Source of the DNA: SZUA-448 sp045627185
GTDB lineage: Bacteria; Bacillota; Clostridia; Lachnospirales; Lachnospiraceae
Reading direction: 5' to 3'
Length of the DNA: 55,809 nt
Assembly (NCBI GenBank): GCA_045627185.1
Contig: JAZQNE010000045.1
Location: 1 to 55,809 of the forward strand
Notes under the pieces: model-generated
The model's input: only the letters and a program-made list of their open reading frames with translations
Told to the model about the DNA's origin: nothing
Database searches by the model: none
Program-made: the position numbers and the translations under genes
In this document: positions 40,312 through 49,607 of the stretch, one piece after another
Numbering within the stretch: position 1 is the first letter of the stretch
How the letters are laid out: every line of letters begins with the position of its first letter

Positions 40312-41721
40312 TTATTTATTTCTGCAAAGCCAGATAAACAGCGCAAGAATCAAAATCCAGACAATTATGGCAATGACAATTGCCAGAAGGAACTTGCCAT
40401 TCTTTTTTCCTTTTTTCTTCTGTGCCTTGCGAATAAGTATCATAATAACAATAACAACCAGCAGTACAACAAGAATCCAGATAAACAGGCAGATGTTAAG
40501 CGGCTGTACAGGACAGATTCCGCAAAGCTTACAGTCGGATTTTTTGAAAAGGCCCTGGAGCTTATCCTTGATATCTGAAAGGTTTGGTGTTCCTGAAGGA
40601 AGAAGGTCGTCAATAAGGCCGCCAAGACCGTCACCGTTGCCGTTATCGTTCTTATTTGGATCCTCTGTCTGAACATAACCTTCCTTATTGCAAACATAGT
40701 TTGACCATTTACTTGTCTTTTTGCTGTCTGCACGGCACTCAAATCTTGCTCTTATTTCAATTTTGTCCTCTGTGGTTGCATCTCCTGTATTAACACCCCT
40801 GAATCCGCCAAAGATGTCTGCTGCATTGCCAATAACAATGTCTTTCCATTCGCCGTCATTTACTCTGTATTGTGTTGTAATGGCAACAGGTTCAAAAGCA
40901 TTCTTTTCTGCCCAATAGTAAACAACAGTCTCATAGACCTGATTCGGAATAGTCCAGAAAACATCCCAGTTCAGATGCTCGGGATTGAATTTCATATCTG
41001 ACAGAATAGGCGCTTCAAGTCTTTCCGGTGCAGTCAGGTCCTTCTGGTTCCCTTTCTTTCCTACTGATGTCTCATTGCACCAGTCAGAAAAGATGCTGAG
41101 ATTTTCTTCTCCACCATCTGCATTTTTCTCAATAAGACGGACAATATAACGCCCACGAATTGCAAGTGTATGGTCCTTTACATCAAAATATCGTAAGCCG
41201 TTTTTTACCTTAACGATATTTTTCATAATGCCCCAGTCGCTTTCATCTGCTGCCATATAATAAAGGTCAAAAAGATAGTTATATGAGCCCGCTTTTGTTC
41301 CGGAGAAGGTTTCAAAATCTGCCTTAAAGCACATCCAGTCCGCAAGATTTGAGCCGGCATAATTAAAGTCATCCCAGCCTTCCATGTATGACCAGTCAGA
41401 ATCGTCAATCCTGATATCAAGCTGAATGTGTACGGTGTCTACCTTGTAGCCGTATTTCTTCTCAAATTCTTCTGCTCCAAGCAGCTCATACTCATTTGCA
41501 AGTTTAACCAATGTATCGCTCTGATAATAATAAACATTGGCACTCTGGTGATTGACTCCGTCCGATTCATTTATTCTGATACGTAAAGCATCAGGCGCAT
41601 CAATCTTTCCGTCCTTAAGAAAAGCCTTGCCAAACTCACCGTAATCAGCTGCCTTTGCCTTTGTTGTCAGTGCAAAAACCGCTAAAACCGCAATGGCCAA
41701 AGATAATAAGAACTTTTTCAT
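40312..41721 (-). CDS. Secreted/anchored protein of unknown function
   Basis: A 469-aa protein with an N-terminal signal peptide (MKKFLLSLAIAVLAVFALTTKAKA) without a lipobox, so probably cleaved after AKA. Its beta-rich central part carries an internal similarity of Trp/Asp-rich segments (WGIMKN, WCNETS, WKDIVI). The C-terminus holds a CKLCGIC cysteine cluster and two adjacent transmembrane helices that anchor it outward from the membrane. GGGGAGAG upstream supports the start at 41721; an earlier in-frame start would lie inside the regulator gene. It follows a LuxR-like small protein by 25 bases. Function unknown. Confidence 0.7.
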   Translation of the reverse strand: MKKFLLSLAIAVLAVFALTTKAKAADYGEFGKAFLKDGKIDAPDALRIRINESDGVNHQSANVYYYQSDTLVKLANEYELLGAEEFEKKYGYKVDTVHIQLDIRIDDSDWSYMEGWDDFNYAGSNLADWMCFKADFETFSGTKAGSYNYLFDLYYMAADESDWGIMKNIVKVKNGLRYFDVKDHTLAIRGRYIVRLIEKNADGGEENLSIFSDWCNETSVGKKGNQKDLTAPERLEAPILSDMKFNPEHLNWDVFWTIPNQVYETVVYYWAEKNAFEPVAITTQYRVNDGEWKDIVIGNAADIFGGFRGVNTGDATTEDKIEIRARFECRADSKKTSKWSNYVCNKEGYVQTEDPNKNDNGNGDGLGGLIDDLLPSGTPNLSDIKDKLQGLFKKSDCKLCGICPVQPLNICLFIWILVVLLVVIVIMILIRKAQKKKGKKNGKFLLAIVIAIIVWILILALFIWLCRNK

Positions 41722-41746
41722 TTTTCTCTCCCCAATTCTTGTAATT

Positions 41747-42166
41747 TTACTGCATTTGTAATGCTTTTTTATCAGTCTTATTCTGGTTCTCCAAAAGAAT
41801 CCTGATTTCGTTTTCAGTCCGTTTTTCAATGTAAGCATCAATTTCTTTTGTATTGGGCAGGGCGTTGGTTTCGGGTTTTACACCATCATAAATACGAAAC
41901 ATACTCTCCCTGTTTCTGACTCCGAGCTTAAAGAAAACCGTCTGCTGAGTTTCTTTCAGCCTTTTCCTTGTAAGCATGAGTGTTTCCGCAATCCAGGCAT
42001 CACTGAAATATTGCATCATCCATTTGAAAACAGAATACTCGTCGTTTTCAAGTGCTTTAATCCTTTCCCTCAGGCTCTCTTTTGATTCGTGAAGCGATAC
42101 CTCAGAAAAAGCAGGCTGACTTTTGACTTGTGTACGAAACAGCTGCAAACCAAACACCCCTTTCAT
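41747..42166 (-). CDS. Small LuxR-type helix-turn-helix protein
   Basis: A 139-aa protein with a degenerate LuxR-type HTH (FSDAWIAETLMLTRKRLKETQQ, then FFKLGVRNRESMF) preceded by a short charged region and lacking any sensor domain. GGAGG upstream supports the start at 42166. It lies directly downstream of a terminator (42197-42230), with only about 35 nt and no obvious promoter between them. Expression therefore probably depends on read-through from the LuxR gene. It may regulate the secreted-protein gene with which it forms a pair. Confidence 0.7.
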   Translation of the reverse strand: MKGVFGLQLFRTQVKSQPAFSEVSLHESKESLRERIKALENDEYSVFKWMMQYFSDAWIAETLMLTRKRLKETQQTVFFKLGVRNRESMFRIYDGVKPETNALPNTKEIDAYIEKRTENEIRILLENQNKTDKKALQMQ

Positions 42167-42196
42167 AATTTTACATCCTCCACTATACGGCAAGCG

Positions 42197-42230
42197 CAAA
42201 AAAATACCACCTATCCATTTGGGTAGGTGG
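42197..42230 (-). terminator. Terminator/attenuator between the LuxR and small-regulator genes
   Basis: CCACCTATCC (42207-42216) pairs with GGGTAGGTGG (42221-42230), giving a stem with one mismatch. Read on the minus strand, UAUUUUUUU follows. It sits between two co-oriented genes, 32 nt before the next start. Confidence 0.8.
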
Positions 42231-42302
42231 CAAAAATTCAGCAAATTAGCGTGTCTATTTGATTAGGACTTTCGTCCCACAGTCGAAAATACATCGATAA
42301 AC

Positions 42303-43736
42303 TTATTCATTTTCCGATAAATCATTTTCATCTTCCGATTCAGGTTTTGCTCCGAAAATCCTGAACAGTTCTACTCTGCTGTTAATATTCAGTTTCTTGT
42401 ACAGTTCCGATGTATGAAGCTTGACTGTCGATTCGGAAAGTTTAAGTTCACCTGATATCTGACGTCTTGTCTTTCCGGCAAGCAGAAGAGCTGCAACCTC
42501 TTTTTGTCTTGGTGAAAGGTTCCACTTTTCAAATTCGTCTGTTTCTTCAACCTTTTCTGTAATTATCTCCATATCGGGCTTGCTCATCTGGCTGATCCAC
42601 TCACTTGAGAAAAGGTATTTGTAGCTGTAGGGCAAAAGCATCAGGAACGCAACAATAATCAGAATGAAATATAGCGCAAGTGCGATTTTGTAGCTTCCAT
42701 CGTTTCCGCCGAAAATCTTTTTAAGTATTGTATCGCTGTACTGCGTAAGCGGTGATAAAACCACATAAACAACCGTACTGATTTTCAGGAGACGTATGCT
42801 TGCAAATCTCTTCTGCGCACAGGCCAGGAAATACAGGGCCAGCGGCCATCCCATTTTACCGAAAAATCCGAAGAAATAGTAAGATACATGTGTATCGGCA
42901 ATCGGATTCAGCGCATCCGCAAGAAATGTAATAAAAACGCTCAGGAAGAAGAAGTTCCAAACATGATACGAGTTAAGTCTGAATACAAACAGTGTCAGAA
43001 TCAGTACCACGATACCTGCAACAGTACCTGCAAGCGCAATTGAAAACCATCCCATTTCGATACTTTTTCCATAGGACACAATCTGACCGTCGACCATAAA
43101 GTATACAAGATAATATGCCAAAGCCCAATACAGGCCCTTTGTATCGTTTTTAGAAGAATTTTCAATATAGTCAAGTTCATTTTCCTTAAACAGAAGTGAG
43201 CAGACTGCCAGAGCACCAAACAGCAAAAGAGGAAGAATAACCATAAAAAAGCTGTTCATAACTCCCCATGCGCGCACAATACGTATGGTTTTGTCAGCAA
43301 AGAAGGTAAGCAGCAGCGCAAAAGCCTTTTCAGAATTGTTTGTTCCAAACGCAAATCCGCATCTTACACAGGATGCAACACAGCCAAGACCCGTCATTGC
43401 TACTGCAAAGCCTATAATCTGGATGGTTCCCTGAGGGAGCAGCACTGTGGGGAAGATACCGATCAAAAGAATCGAAAGTGAAATGTATATCAGCTTCTTG
43501 AAATTCTTATTCCACAGAAGAATGATAACAAGCGAGCCAATCATATGCAGGGCATATACAAAGTCCCACTCCGAAAGAAATAAGATTTTGGAGGATCTGG
43601 GCACATAACGGTTAAAAACGGCAAAAAGGACAAGCTCAAAAAAGTAAGCAAGCGCGTATGGCAGCTTGTTTACCCTGATTGAACTGAATCTTATCCCTTC
43701 ATTCTGACGCCAGATGGCGGCAAACCGTCTTTTCAT
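42303..43736 (-). CDS. Membrane-embedded LuxR-family transcriptional regulator
   Basis: A 477-aa protein whose first ~390 residues form about 12 transmembrane helices, resembling an MFS-type fold. A C-terminal LuxR/GerE helix-turn-helix at about 406-460 (NLSPRQKEVAALLLAGKTRRQIS, then STVKLHTSELYKKLNI) would face the cytoplasm. Such membrane LuxR proteins are common in gut Actinobacteria and Clostridia. They sense a membrane or extracellular signal and regulate adjacent genes, here presumably the small regulator and the secreted protein. GGGGAGA precedes the ATG. Confidence 0.88.
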   Translation of the reverse strand: MKRRFAAIWRQNEGIRFSSIRVNKLPYALAYFFELVLFAVFNRYVPRSSKILFLSEWDFVYALHMIGSLVIILLWNKNFKKLIYISLSILLIGIFPTVLLPQGTIQIIGFAVAMTGLGCVASCVRCGFAFGTNNSEKAFALLLTFFADKTIRIVRAWGVMNSFFMVILPLLLFGALAVCSLLFKENELDYIENSSKNDTKGLYWALAYYLVYFMVDGQIVSYGKSIEMGWFSIALAGTVAGIVVLILTLFVFRLNSYHVWNFFFLSVFITFLADALNPIADTHVSYYFFGFFGKMGWPLALYFLACAQKRFASIRLLKISTVVYVVLSPLTQYSDTILKKIFGGNDGSYKIALALYFILIIVAFLMLLPYSYKYLFSSEWISQMSKPDMEIITEKVEETDEFEKWNLSPRQKEVAALLLAGKTRRQISGELKLSESTVKLHTSELYKKLNINSRVELFRIFGAKPESEDENDLSENE

Positions 43737-43867
43737 GTTCTGTTTCTCCCCAAATTATACAACCGGCAGCAATTCTGACCGGCAATATCCCCTGACACCT
43801 CTGATGTAAGTCAGCAGGGTTCACTGACATCTAATTGATTTTAATATTTTTTGACATAAAATTCAAC

Positions 43868-43905
43868 AAAAAAATCAGGACTCCCAATCATTTTTGAGGG
43901 AGTCC
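43868..43905 (-). terminator. Terminator of the dus gene
   Basis: GGACTCCC (43878-43885) pairs with GGGAGTCC (43898-43905). Read on the minus strand, a run of U follows. It lies just after the dihydrouridine synthase stop codon. The remaining gap to 43737 holds the LuxR promoter region with a CTGAC/GTCAG inverted repeat, but no clear -35/-10 pair. Confidence 0.85.
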
Positions 43906-43922
43906 CCAAGACTAAAAAACGC

Positions 43923-44879
43923 TCAGTTATTTGCAAATATTTCTTCAACAGCATTCTCATATTCAGAAAGACGTGTGGTTTTCTGAATTTTTTTAAGCGG
44001 TTTTTCACAATTTTCAAAGTTTTTGCTCCAGTAAAACCAGAATTCCTTCATACGGAACGCAACCTGCGTATCTCCGTAAAGAATGGCTTTATAGCGGGCA
44101 AAGAGTTCATCGTGGAATGCCCTGAACTTATTTCGGTCAAACCCGGTAAAAAGCATGGGATTTGTCACAAGTGCACGTCCAAGCATCACAGCATTGATTT
44201 CAGGGTATTTTTTAACACATTCAAGCACATCACCGGGCGTTTGCAGATCACCGTTATAAACAAGCGGGAGGGTCTTCTCAGAGGCATAATTTTTTTCGTA
44301 TGCATAATCAAAATACTCAGATCTCACAGGTTCACGATAATAATCCTTCTGAATACGCGGATGGATTGTCAGTTCGGAAATAGGGTATTTACTGTATATA
44401 TCAAATATTTTACCGAATTCTTCAGGGTCATTTTTTCCAAGACGCGTCTTAACGGAAATCTCCACACCCGAAGGAAGGCCGGCAAAAATGTCATAAAGGA
44501 AATTGTCAAGTTCTTCAGGATAATACAGCATTCCCGATCCTTTTTTCTTGGCAACCACAGTTCCGCTCGGACAGCCCAGATTCAGGTTGATTTCTTTATA
44601 ACCAAGAGGTGCTATTTCACTCACTCCCCACAGGAAATGCTCAGCATTATTTGTAATAAGCTGCGGAACGGTGCAGGAAACATCGTTATTTGCAGGGTCA
44701 ATATTCCTTAGTTCCTTTGTGACAAATTGCTTTGTGGCATTAGGTGACAAAAAAGGCGTGTAATATTTATCAACGCCTCCAAAATACTTTTTGTAGCAAT
44801 TTCTGAAAATGGCATCCGTCACACCTTCCATGGGGGCAAGATATATGTGTTTGTTTTTTATTTCGTCAGTAACAATCAT
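43923..44879 (-). CDS. tRNA-dihydrouridine synthase
   Basis: FMN-dependent enzyme that reduces uridines in the tRNA D-loop. The N-terminal YLAPMEGVTDAIFR and the catalytic Cys103 in NLGCPSGTVVAKKKGSGM are diagnostic. The phosphate-binding GDLQTP and GRALVTNP segments are also visible. At 318 aa it is normal for the family. The DusB- or DusC-like subgroup cannot be fixed here. The gene is monocistronic, with a terminator after its stop. The ribosome site (AAGGACAG) is moderate. Confidence 0.92.
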   Translation of the reverse strand: MIVTDEIKNKHIYLAPMEGVTDAIFRNCYKKYFGGVDKYYTPFLSPNATKQFVTKELRNIDPANNDVSCTVPQLITNNAEHFLWGVSEIAPLGYKEINLNLGCPSGTVVAKKKGSGMLYYPEELDNFLYDIFAGLPSGVEISVKTRLGKNDPEEFGKIFDIYSKYPISELTIHPRIQKDYYREPVRSEYFDYAYEKNYASEKTLPLVYNGDLQTPGDVLECVKKYPEINAVMLGRALVTNPMLFTGFDRNKFRAFHDELFARYKAILYGDTQVAFRMKEFWFYWSKNFENCEKPLKKIQKTTRLSEYENAVEEIFANN

Positions 44880-44968
44880 GCATTACTCTGTCCTTGCAGA
44901 CAGTCCCCTTTCACGCGAAACGCCGAACGGCGCGCACAGTTACGCTGCCGTCCGGCTTTACGGTAATT

Positions 44969-46189
44969 TTACATTAACGGGAAAACTTCAATTTCAACGT
45001 CACTCAGTGCGTAAGTGCTGCAAGGATGAATCCATCCGAATTTTTTGTCAGCGATACGTCTTCCGTCTGCTGCCTTCGGAATGAAAACTTCTCCGGCAAT
45101 AAGACGGGAGTGGCACCAGCCGCACTCACCGCTTCGGCAGTCTGAAGGAACTCTGATTCCGGCGCTTTCCATGGCACGGAGAAGGCTCATTTCAGCCTTG
45201 CACTGCACTGTCTGAACTTTGTCACGAATATGAACGGTAACAGTGAATTCCTTGCCCTTTGCTTCAGCGGGATACTCAGGGTCGCGTGAAGGATCTCCGT
45301 ACTCGCCGCTTACTTCAAAGCGTACACGACGTTTTGGTACATTCAGCTTCGCAATTTCGCCCTCAAGGAAATTATACATTGCCTTAGGTCCGCATACGAA
45401 TATACTGCTGTCAGCAGCAGCATATTTCTTAATAAGTTCAGCTGTAACATAACCATATTCAAAGCCGGGAATTTCTTCATCACTCAGCACATGAACAACC
45501 TTAACCTTGCCGTTTGAACGTTTTTCAATGGCATCAAGTTCATCCTTCAGAAGAATGCTCTTTCCGGTTCTGCTTCCGTAAAGGATTGTCAGGTTAAAAT
45601 CTTCAATTCCGTCTGCAATCGCAGCTGCCATTGAGAAGAACGGTGTAATACCGCTGCCGCCCGCAAGTGCAGTAACATTCTTTGAATCACGAATGGATTC
45701 ATAATAGAAATTGCCAAGCGGTCCGGAAATTACGGCTTCTGTGCCTTCTTTCCAGTTTTCAAGAATGTATTCACTTCCCTGGCCGCCGTTAACATGCTTG
45801 ATTGTAAGGGTATAGCTTGTGTTTGTGTCACCAAGTGCATCCTTGGGTGAAGACTTGATTGTGTAAGGCTTGTCAGCCGTATTTCCGTTCATGTCAAGCG
45901 CAATACTGATGTACTGGCCTGCTCTGAAGTATGCAAGTGACTTTGTTCCTTTAGCCTCATCAGGAACAAGAACAAAGGATTTTGCATCGCCATGGTCAAC
46001 AACCTTCGCAACCTTAACGCACTGAAAAGCGGGATGCAGTGCTGCCGCAACCCTGTTCGGGTTGAAAACCGACTGCGGAATGGAAGCCTCTGCAGCCTCA
46101 ATATGTTTAACACGCTCCTTAACTTCGCCTAAGAACGGGAAAGGAGTAAGGCCTTTAAGACCTTTTTTGTCATAATTATACTTTGACAT
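44969..46189 (-). CDS. 2Fe-2S flavoprotein reductase (ferredoxin-NADP reductase type)
   Basis: A 406-aa electron-transfer protein. An FAD-binding barrel shows KPYTIKSSP, the NAD(P)-binding domain shows VTALAGGSGITPFFSM and CGP, and a C-terminal plant-type 2Fe-2S ferredoxin domain has CRSGECGWC with a last Cys in HPCSTY. It would move electrons from NAD(P)H through FAD to 2Fe-2S and onward. The ATG is one base downstream of the CrtI-like stop, with the GGAGGT ribosome site inside that gene, so the two proteins are surely partners. Physiological acceptor unknown. Confidence 0.9.
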   Translation of the reverse strand: MSKYNYDKKGLKGLTPFPFLGEVKERVKHIEAAEASIPQSVFNPNRVAAALHPAFQCVKVAKVVDHGDAKSFVLVPDEAKGTKSLAYFRAGQYISIALDMNGNTADKPYTIKSSPKDALGDTNTSYTLTIKHVNGGQGSEYILENWKEGTEAVISGPLGNFYYESIRDSKNVTALAGGSGITPFFSMAAAIADGIEDFNLTILYGSRTGKSILLKDELDAIEKRSNGKVKVVHVLSDEEIPGFEYGYVTAELIKKYAAADSSIFVCGPKAMYNFLEGEIAKLNVPKRRVRFEVSGEYGDPSRDPEYPAEAKGKEFTVTVHIRDKVQTVQCKAEMSLLRAMESAGIRVPSDCRSGECGWCHSRLIAGEVFIPKAADGRRIADKKFGWIHPCSTYALSDVEIEVFPLM

Positions 46190-46190
46190 A

Positions 46191-47738
46191 TTATTTACCT
46201 CCCTTCATTTCAAGGAGGGCATATCTTGCCTGCTCCTTACCGGACAGATAAGCCTGTGAATAGCCGTCCATCTGAGTTCCGTGTCCGCCGCAGAAGCGGA
46301 GGCCCTTAATTGTATGGTCTTCCTTGTGTCCGCACTGAACACGCGGGAACATACCATCCCAGAGGCGCGGATAATAACCGTAAATGTCTCCCTTGGGAGT
46401 GCCAAGGTATCTTGCCCAGGTCATGGGGGATGCAATAACAATTTCTTCAATGTGATCTCGAATCTTGCAGCCTGTTACTTCTTCATAACGGTCGATGCAG
46501 GAATTTGCGATTTCATCTTTCATGCGGAAATACTGCTCTTCGGTAATGTTCTCAAAAGCGTCTCCGTCATAGAACTTACTGAACTGAAGGCTGGAACGGC
46601 CTTTACCGTAAGCATCGGGATAAGCAGCACAGATGTTTGTAACAGTGATATCGCGATGTGTCTCAATTTTATTTGACGATTCCCACTGATGACGGTTGTT
46701 CGGATCATAACGCATAAATGTGTCATAATTCTTAAGGCCCAGCTCTTCTGCACTCGCATCAAGTCCGACATAAAGTGTGAAACAGTTCTGCGCAAGCTTC
46801 TGCGCATTCATCATCTTCTTGTTGTATTCGGGAACCTCCGCAGGGTCAACCATACGGTCAAATACAACTGTAGGCATAAGGTTTGCGATAACGTATTCAG
46901 CCTCAAGATAAGTTCCGTCAGCAAGCTCAACGCCACGGCAGACGCCATCTTTAACGTCAATCTTTTTAACCTCTGTATTGTACCAGATGTCACCGCCAAG
47001 TTCTCTGATTCTTGCATCAAATGCAAGAGAGATTTCATGACTTCTGTTCTTTGCGAACCACGGTCTCTGGGTAATATAAGTGTAGGTCATGAAGGTGTAA
47101 ACCGCAAAGCTCATTTCTGTTGAGTCAGATGCAACATATGTCCAGTATGACTCAAAGATTCTTCTTGCCTTCTCCGGAACGCCGATTCTTATGAGCATTT
47201 CCTCACAAGGAACAGGAACAACACGCATCAGGTCATAGTACTTTAAAAGCATTACAACCTTTGCGGGCGGAGCCGGCTCATTATTATGTGCTGCGAGCCA
47301 CTCTACACCGTCAACAAGCATACGCCCGAGTTCCATAACGGTTGTCATGGATTCCCTTGAACCGGGAACCTGACGTTCCATTTCATCAATAAAGTTCTGC
47401 ACACCAACAGGCATGCTTACATTGAATCCGTCCTCATCTGTTGCAACGGAAGCAAATGTTTCCTCAGCCGACATCCATTCGACATCAAGCTTGTACTCCT
47501 CATCAAGGAGTTTTCTGACTGCACCGAGCGGACGGCCTTCCTTGCCGTCACCCATCTGACACAGTTCGTGAAGCGTAGCTTCAAACTCAAATTCCCCGCG
47601 CTTAAAGGATGTTGCACATCCGCCGGGCAGGTTGTGCTTTTCCAGAACAAGCACTTTCTTGCCGGCATTAGCCATGTACGTAGCAGCACTTAATCCGCCA
47701 CATCCTGCGCCTACGACGATTACATCGTATTTTGCCAT
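46191..47738 (-). CDS. FAD-dependent phytoene-desaturase/CrtISO-like oxidoreductase
   Basis: A 515-aa flavoprotein with an N-terminal Rossmann motif VVGAGCGGLSAATYMANAG and the CrtI-type LPGGCATSF that follows it, plus a C-terminal FCGGHGTQMDGYSQAYLSG dinucleotide contact. The family includes phytoene desaturases, carotene isomerases and retinol saturases. No carotenoid or isoprenoid genes are nearby, so a different polyene, fatty-acid or sterol substrate is likely. The paired reductase downstream suggests it acts as a reductase rather than an oxidase in this anaerobe. AAAGGAG precedes the ATG. Confidence 0.88.
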   Translation of the reverse strand: MAKYDVIVVGAGCGGLSAATYMANAGKKVLVLEKHNLPGGCATSFKRGEFEFEATLHELCQMGDGKEGRPLGAVRKLLDEEYKLDVEWMSAEETFASVATDEDGFNVSMPVGVQNFIDEMERQVPGSRESMTTVMELGRMLVDGVEWLAAHNNEPAPPAKVVMLLKYYDLMRVVPVPCEEMLIRIGVPEKARRIFESYWTYVASDSTEMSFAVYTFMTYTYITQRPWFAKNRSHEISLAFDARIRELGGDIWYNTEVKKIDVKDGVCRGVELADGTYLEAEYVIANLMPTVVFDRMVDPAEVPEYNKKMMNAQKLAQNCFTLYVGLDASAEELGLKNYDTFMRYDPNNRHQWESSNKIETHRDITVTNICAAYPDAYGKGRSSLQFSKFYDGDAFENITEEQYFRMKDEIANSCIDRYEEVTGCKIRDHIEEIVIASPMTWARYLGTPKGDIYGYYPRLWDGMFPRVQCGHKEDHTIKGLRFCGGHGTQMDGYSQAYLSGKEQARYALLEMKGGK

Positions 47739-47804
47739 AAACCTTCTCCTTTCAGACGTCCCGTTTCATGCGAAAGTTCTGCATTTTGGGGACCTGATAC
47801 CTTC

Positions 47805-47810
47805 ATTATA
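47805..47810 (-). promoter_or_regulatory. Probable -10 box of the CrtI-like/reductase operon
   Basis: A perfect TATAAT on the minus strand lies about 70 nt upstream of the ATG. A weak TTTCTT-type -35 is 16 nt away. Confidence 0.5.
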
Positions 47811-47880
47811 CCTCATTTTCGGTCTGAAGAAAAGAAGGTTTTTGAATCAGTGAGCAGGCAGCCCCGTCGTCGCTGTCAGG

Positions 47881-49593
47881 TCACTGCGCAATTGTGAACA
47901 GCGAATAAAAATATGATTTTTTCTCCATCAGTTCGTCAAAAGAACCGGATTCAACGATGCGTCCGTCCTTAAGCGTAAGAATTCTGTCAAATCTTGAAAG
48001 CGTTGCGGCATCAAGGTCATGCGTAACTACAATCTTTGTTTTTCCTTTAAGGTCAAGGATTGAGTTTGTAACTCTGTATGCTGTCTCTGCATCAAGCGCA
48101 GCCGTGGCTTCATCTACCAGAAGAATTTCATTTTCAAGCAGAAGGCTTCGCGCAATCGAAATACGCTGGCGTTCACCGCCCGACAGGTTGCTGCCGCCTT
48201 CACCGCACTTGTAATCCTCACCTTTGTTTTCAATAAGCGTCGAAAGTCCGGCCTTCCTGATTGCATCATCAATCTTATCCTTTGCAAACTGTTTGAACAT
48301 GGTAATGTTTTCACGGATTGTACTGTTGAATACAAAAACCTCCTGCTCAATCAGTGACATTGTATTATACAGCGATGTTGTCTTAACTTCGCGGATTTCG
48401 TTGCCACCCACGCGGATTGATCCCATGTAATTATCATATGAGTTCATAAGAAGCTTAAGAACCGTTGACTTTCCACTGCCCGAGCCGCCTACAAGAGCGT
48501 AGGATTTACCATCCTCGAACGATGTATTTATTCCGTGCAGCACCTCTTTACCTTCCTCGTAAGAAAAGCAGACATCACTAAGTTCAATGTTACAGGGCTT
48601 TTCAGTATCAATTTCAAGGATTCCTTCATCACCGGTTGCAGGAAGCATCTCTGCCATCTTGCGGATAAGTGCATTTGCGGAACTGATACCCGAAATAAGT
48701 GCCGGCATGGAACTGATGGGTGCAAGAATATGATTCATAAGATTTACAAACAGCAGCAGTGTACCGGCAGTGATATTACCTGTTTTCAGAGCTATCAGGG
48801 CGCCAATCAGAAAAAGTCCGAACTGCGTGCCTGCTCCTGCAATACTGCCAATCATCTCAATGATGGTTTTCATAATCGATTTTTTACACTTTACCTGCTC
48901 AAGCTCTTCATTTGTGCTGTTTACAAGCTTTCGCACTTCATTTTCGGCCTGAAAGCATTTAACAACTGAAAACCCGCGAAGGATTTCCGTAATATTTCCG
49001 ACAAATTTCGCATTTTTCTCTGATGTCTGTTTTTCGTACTTAACAAGCGTATTTCCGGTAAGCGCGGAAACAAAAACCGGAAGGATCAGAAGTCCTATGG
49101 TGATCAGTGTCAGAAGCGGACTTGCGTTTATCATCAGAGCCATTGCTCCAAAAAACATGAATATCTGCGAAATAAGGCTTATAATACCTGTCAGGTAATT
49201 CGTTTCTATTGAAGCAGCATCGTTTGTGAGCGCAGAAATATATGTTGCGCCCGACTCACCCTTAAACGCATATATGTCTTTTTCGGTAATAAGAGACATG
49301 ACTTTTTCTTTGTAATTCACCATGGCCGTTTTTTTGAACCGGCCGTTAAAATAGCCATAAATTGCGCTTGCCACCAGAATACTTCCCAATACAAACAATG
49401 TCTCCCATGCAACTTTTCCAAGTGCTTCAAGCCCGCCGTTTCCCGCAGCCACATCTGTAATTTTCATTAATATCGATGATATCCAAAGCGACAGTGCGTC
49501 GCTCAAAAGGCCAAACACCGCAACCATCGCAAATCTGAATCCGTTATTTTTCAGGAATTCCTTTTTTAATACCCTTGCCTGCATCTTATTCAT
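47881..49593 (-). CDS. ABC exporter half-transporter (membrane plus ATPase domains)
   Basis: A 570-aa half-transporter: six transmembrane helices within residues ~15-310, then an ATPase with Walker A GGSGSGKS, signature LSGGERQR, Walker B ILLVDEATAALD and switch His in VVTHD. It probably works as a homodimer, because no partner ABC gene is adjacent. The substrate is unknown; a lipid, drug or peptide is typical. Two starts are possible: the ATG at 49593, very close to its AAAGAGAG site, or the ATG three codons later with better spacing. It follows the XRE-type regulator by 15 bases and is probably controlled by it. Confidence 0.9.
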   Translation of the reverse strand: MNKMQARVLKKEFLKNNGFRFAMVAVFGLLSDALSLWISSILMKITDVAAGNGGLEALGKVAWETLFVLGSILVASAIYGYFNGRFKKTAMVNYKEKVMSLITEKDIYAFKGESGATYISALTNDAASIETNYLTGIISLISQIFMFFGAMALMINASPLLTLITIGLLILPVFVSALTGNTLVKYEKQTSEKNAKFVGNITEILRGFSVVKCFQAENEVRKLVNSTNEELEQVKCKKSIMKTIIEMIGSIAGAGTQFGLFLIGALIALKTGNITAGTLLLFVNLMNHILAPISSMPALISGISSANALIRKMAEMLPATGDEGILEIDTEKPCNIELSDVCFSYEEGKEVLHGINTSFEDGKSYALVGGSGSGKSTVLKLLMNSYDNYMGSIRVGGNEIREVKTTSLYNTMSLIEQEVFVFNSTIRENITMFKQFAKDKIDDAIRKAGLSTLIENKGEDYKCGEGGSNLSGGERQRISIARSLLLENEILLVDEATAALDAETAYRVTNSILDLKGKTKIVVTHDLDAATLSRFDRILTLKDGRIVESGSFDELMEKKSYFYSLFTIAQ

Positions 49594-49607
49594 CTCTCTT
49601 TCTGCCG

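Noticed and set aside
40247..40672. Plus-strand frame overlapping the terminator and the 3' end of the secreted-protein gene
   Set aside because: It is antisense to the anchor helices of the secreted protein and begins inside a terminator region with no ribosome site.
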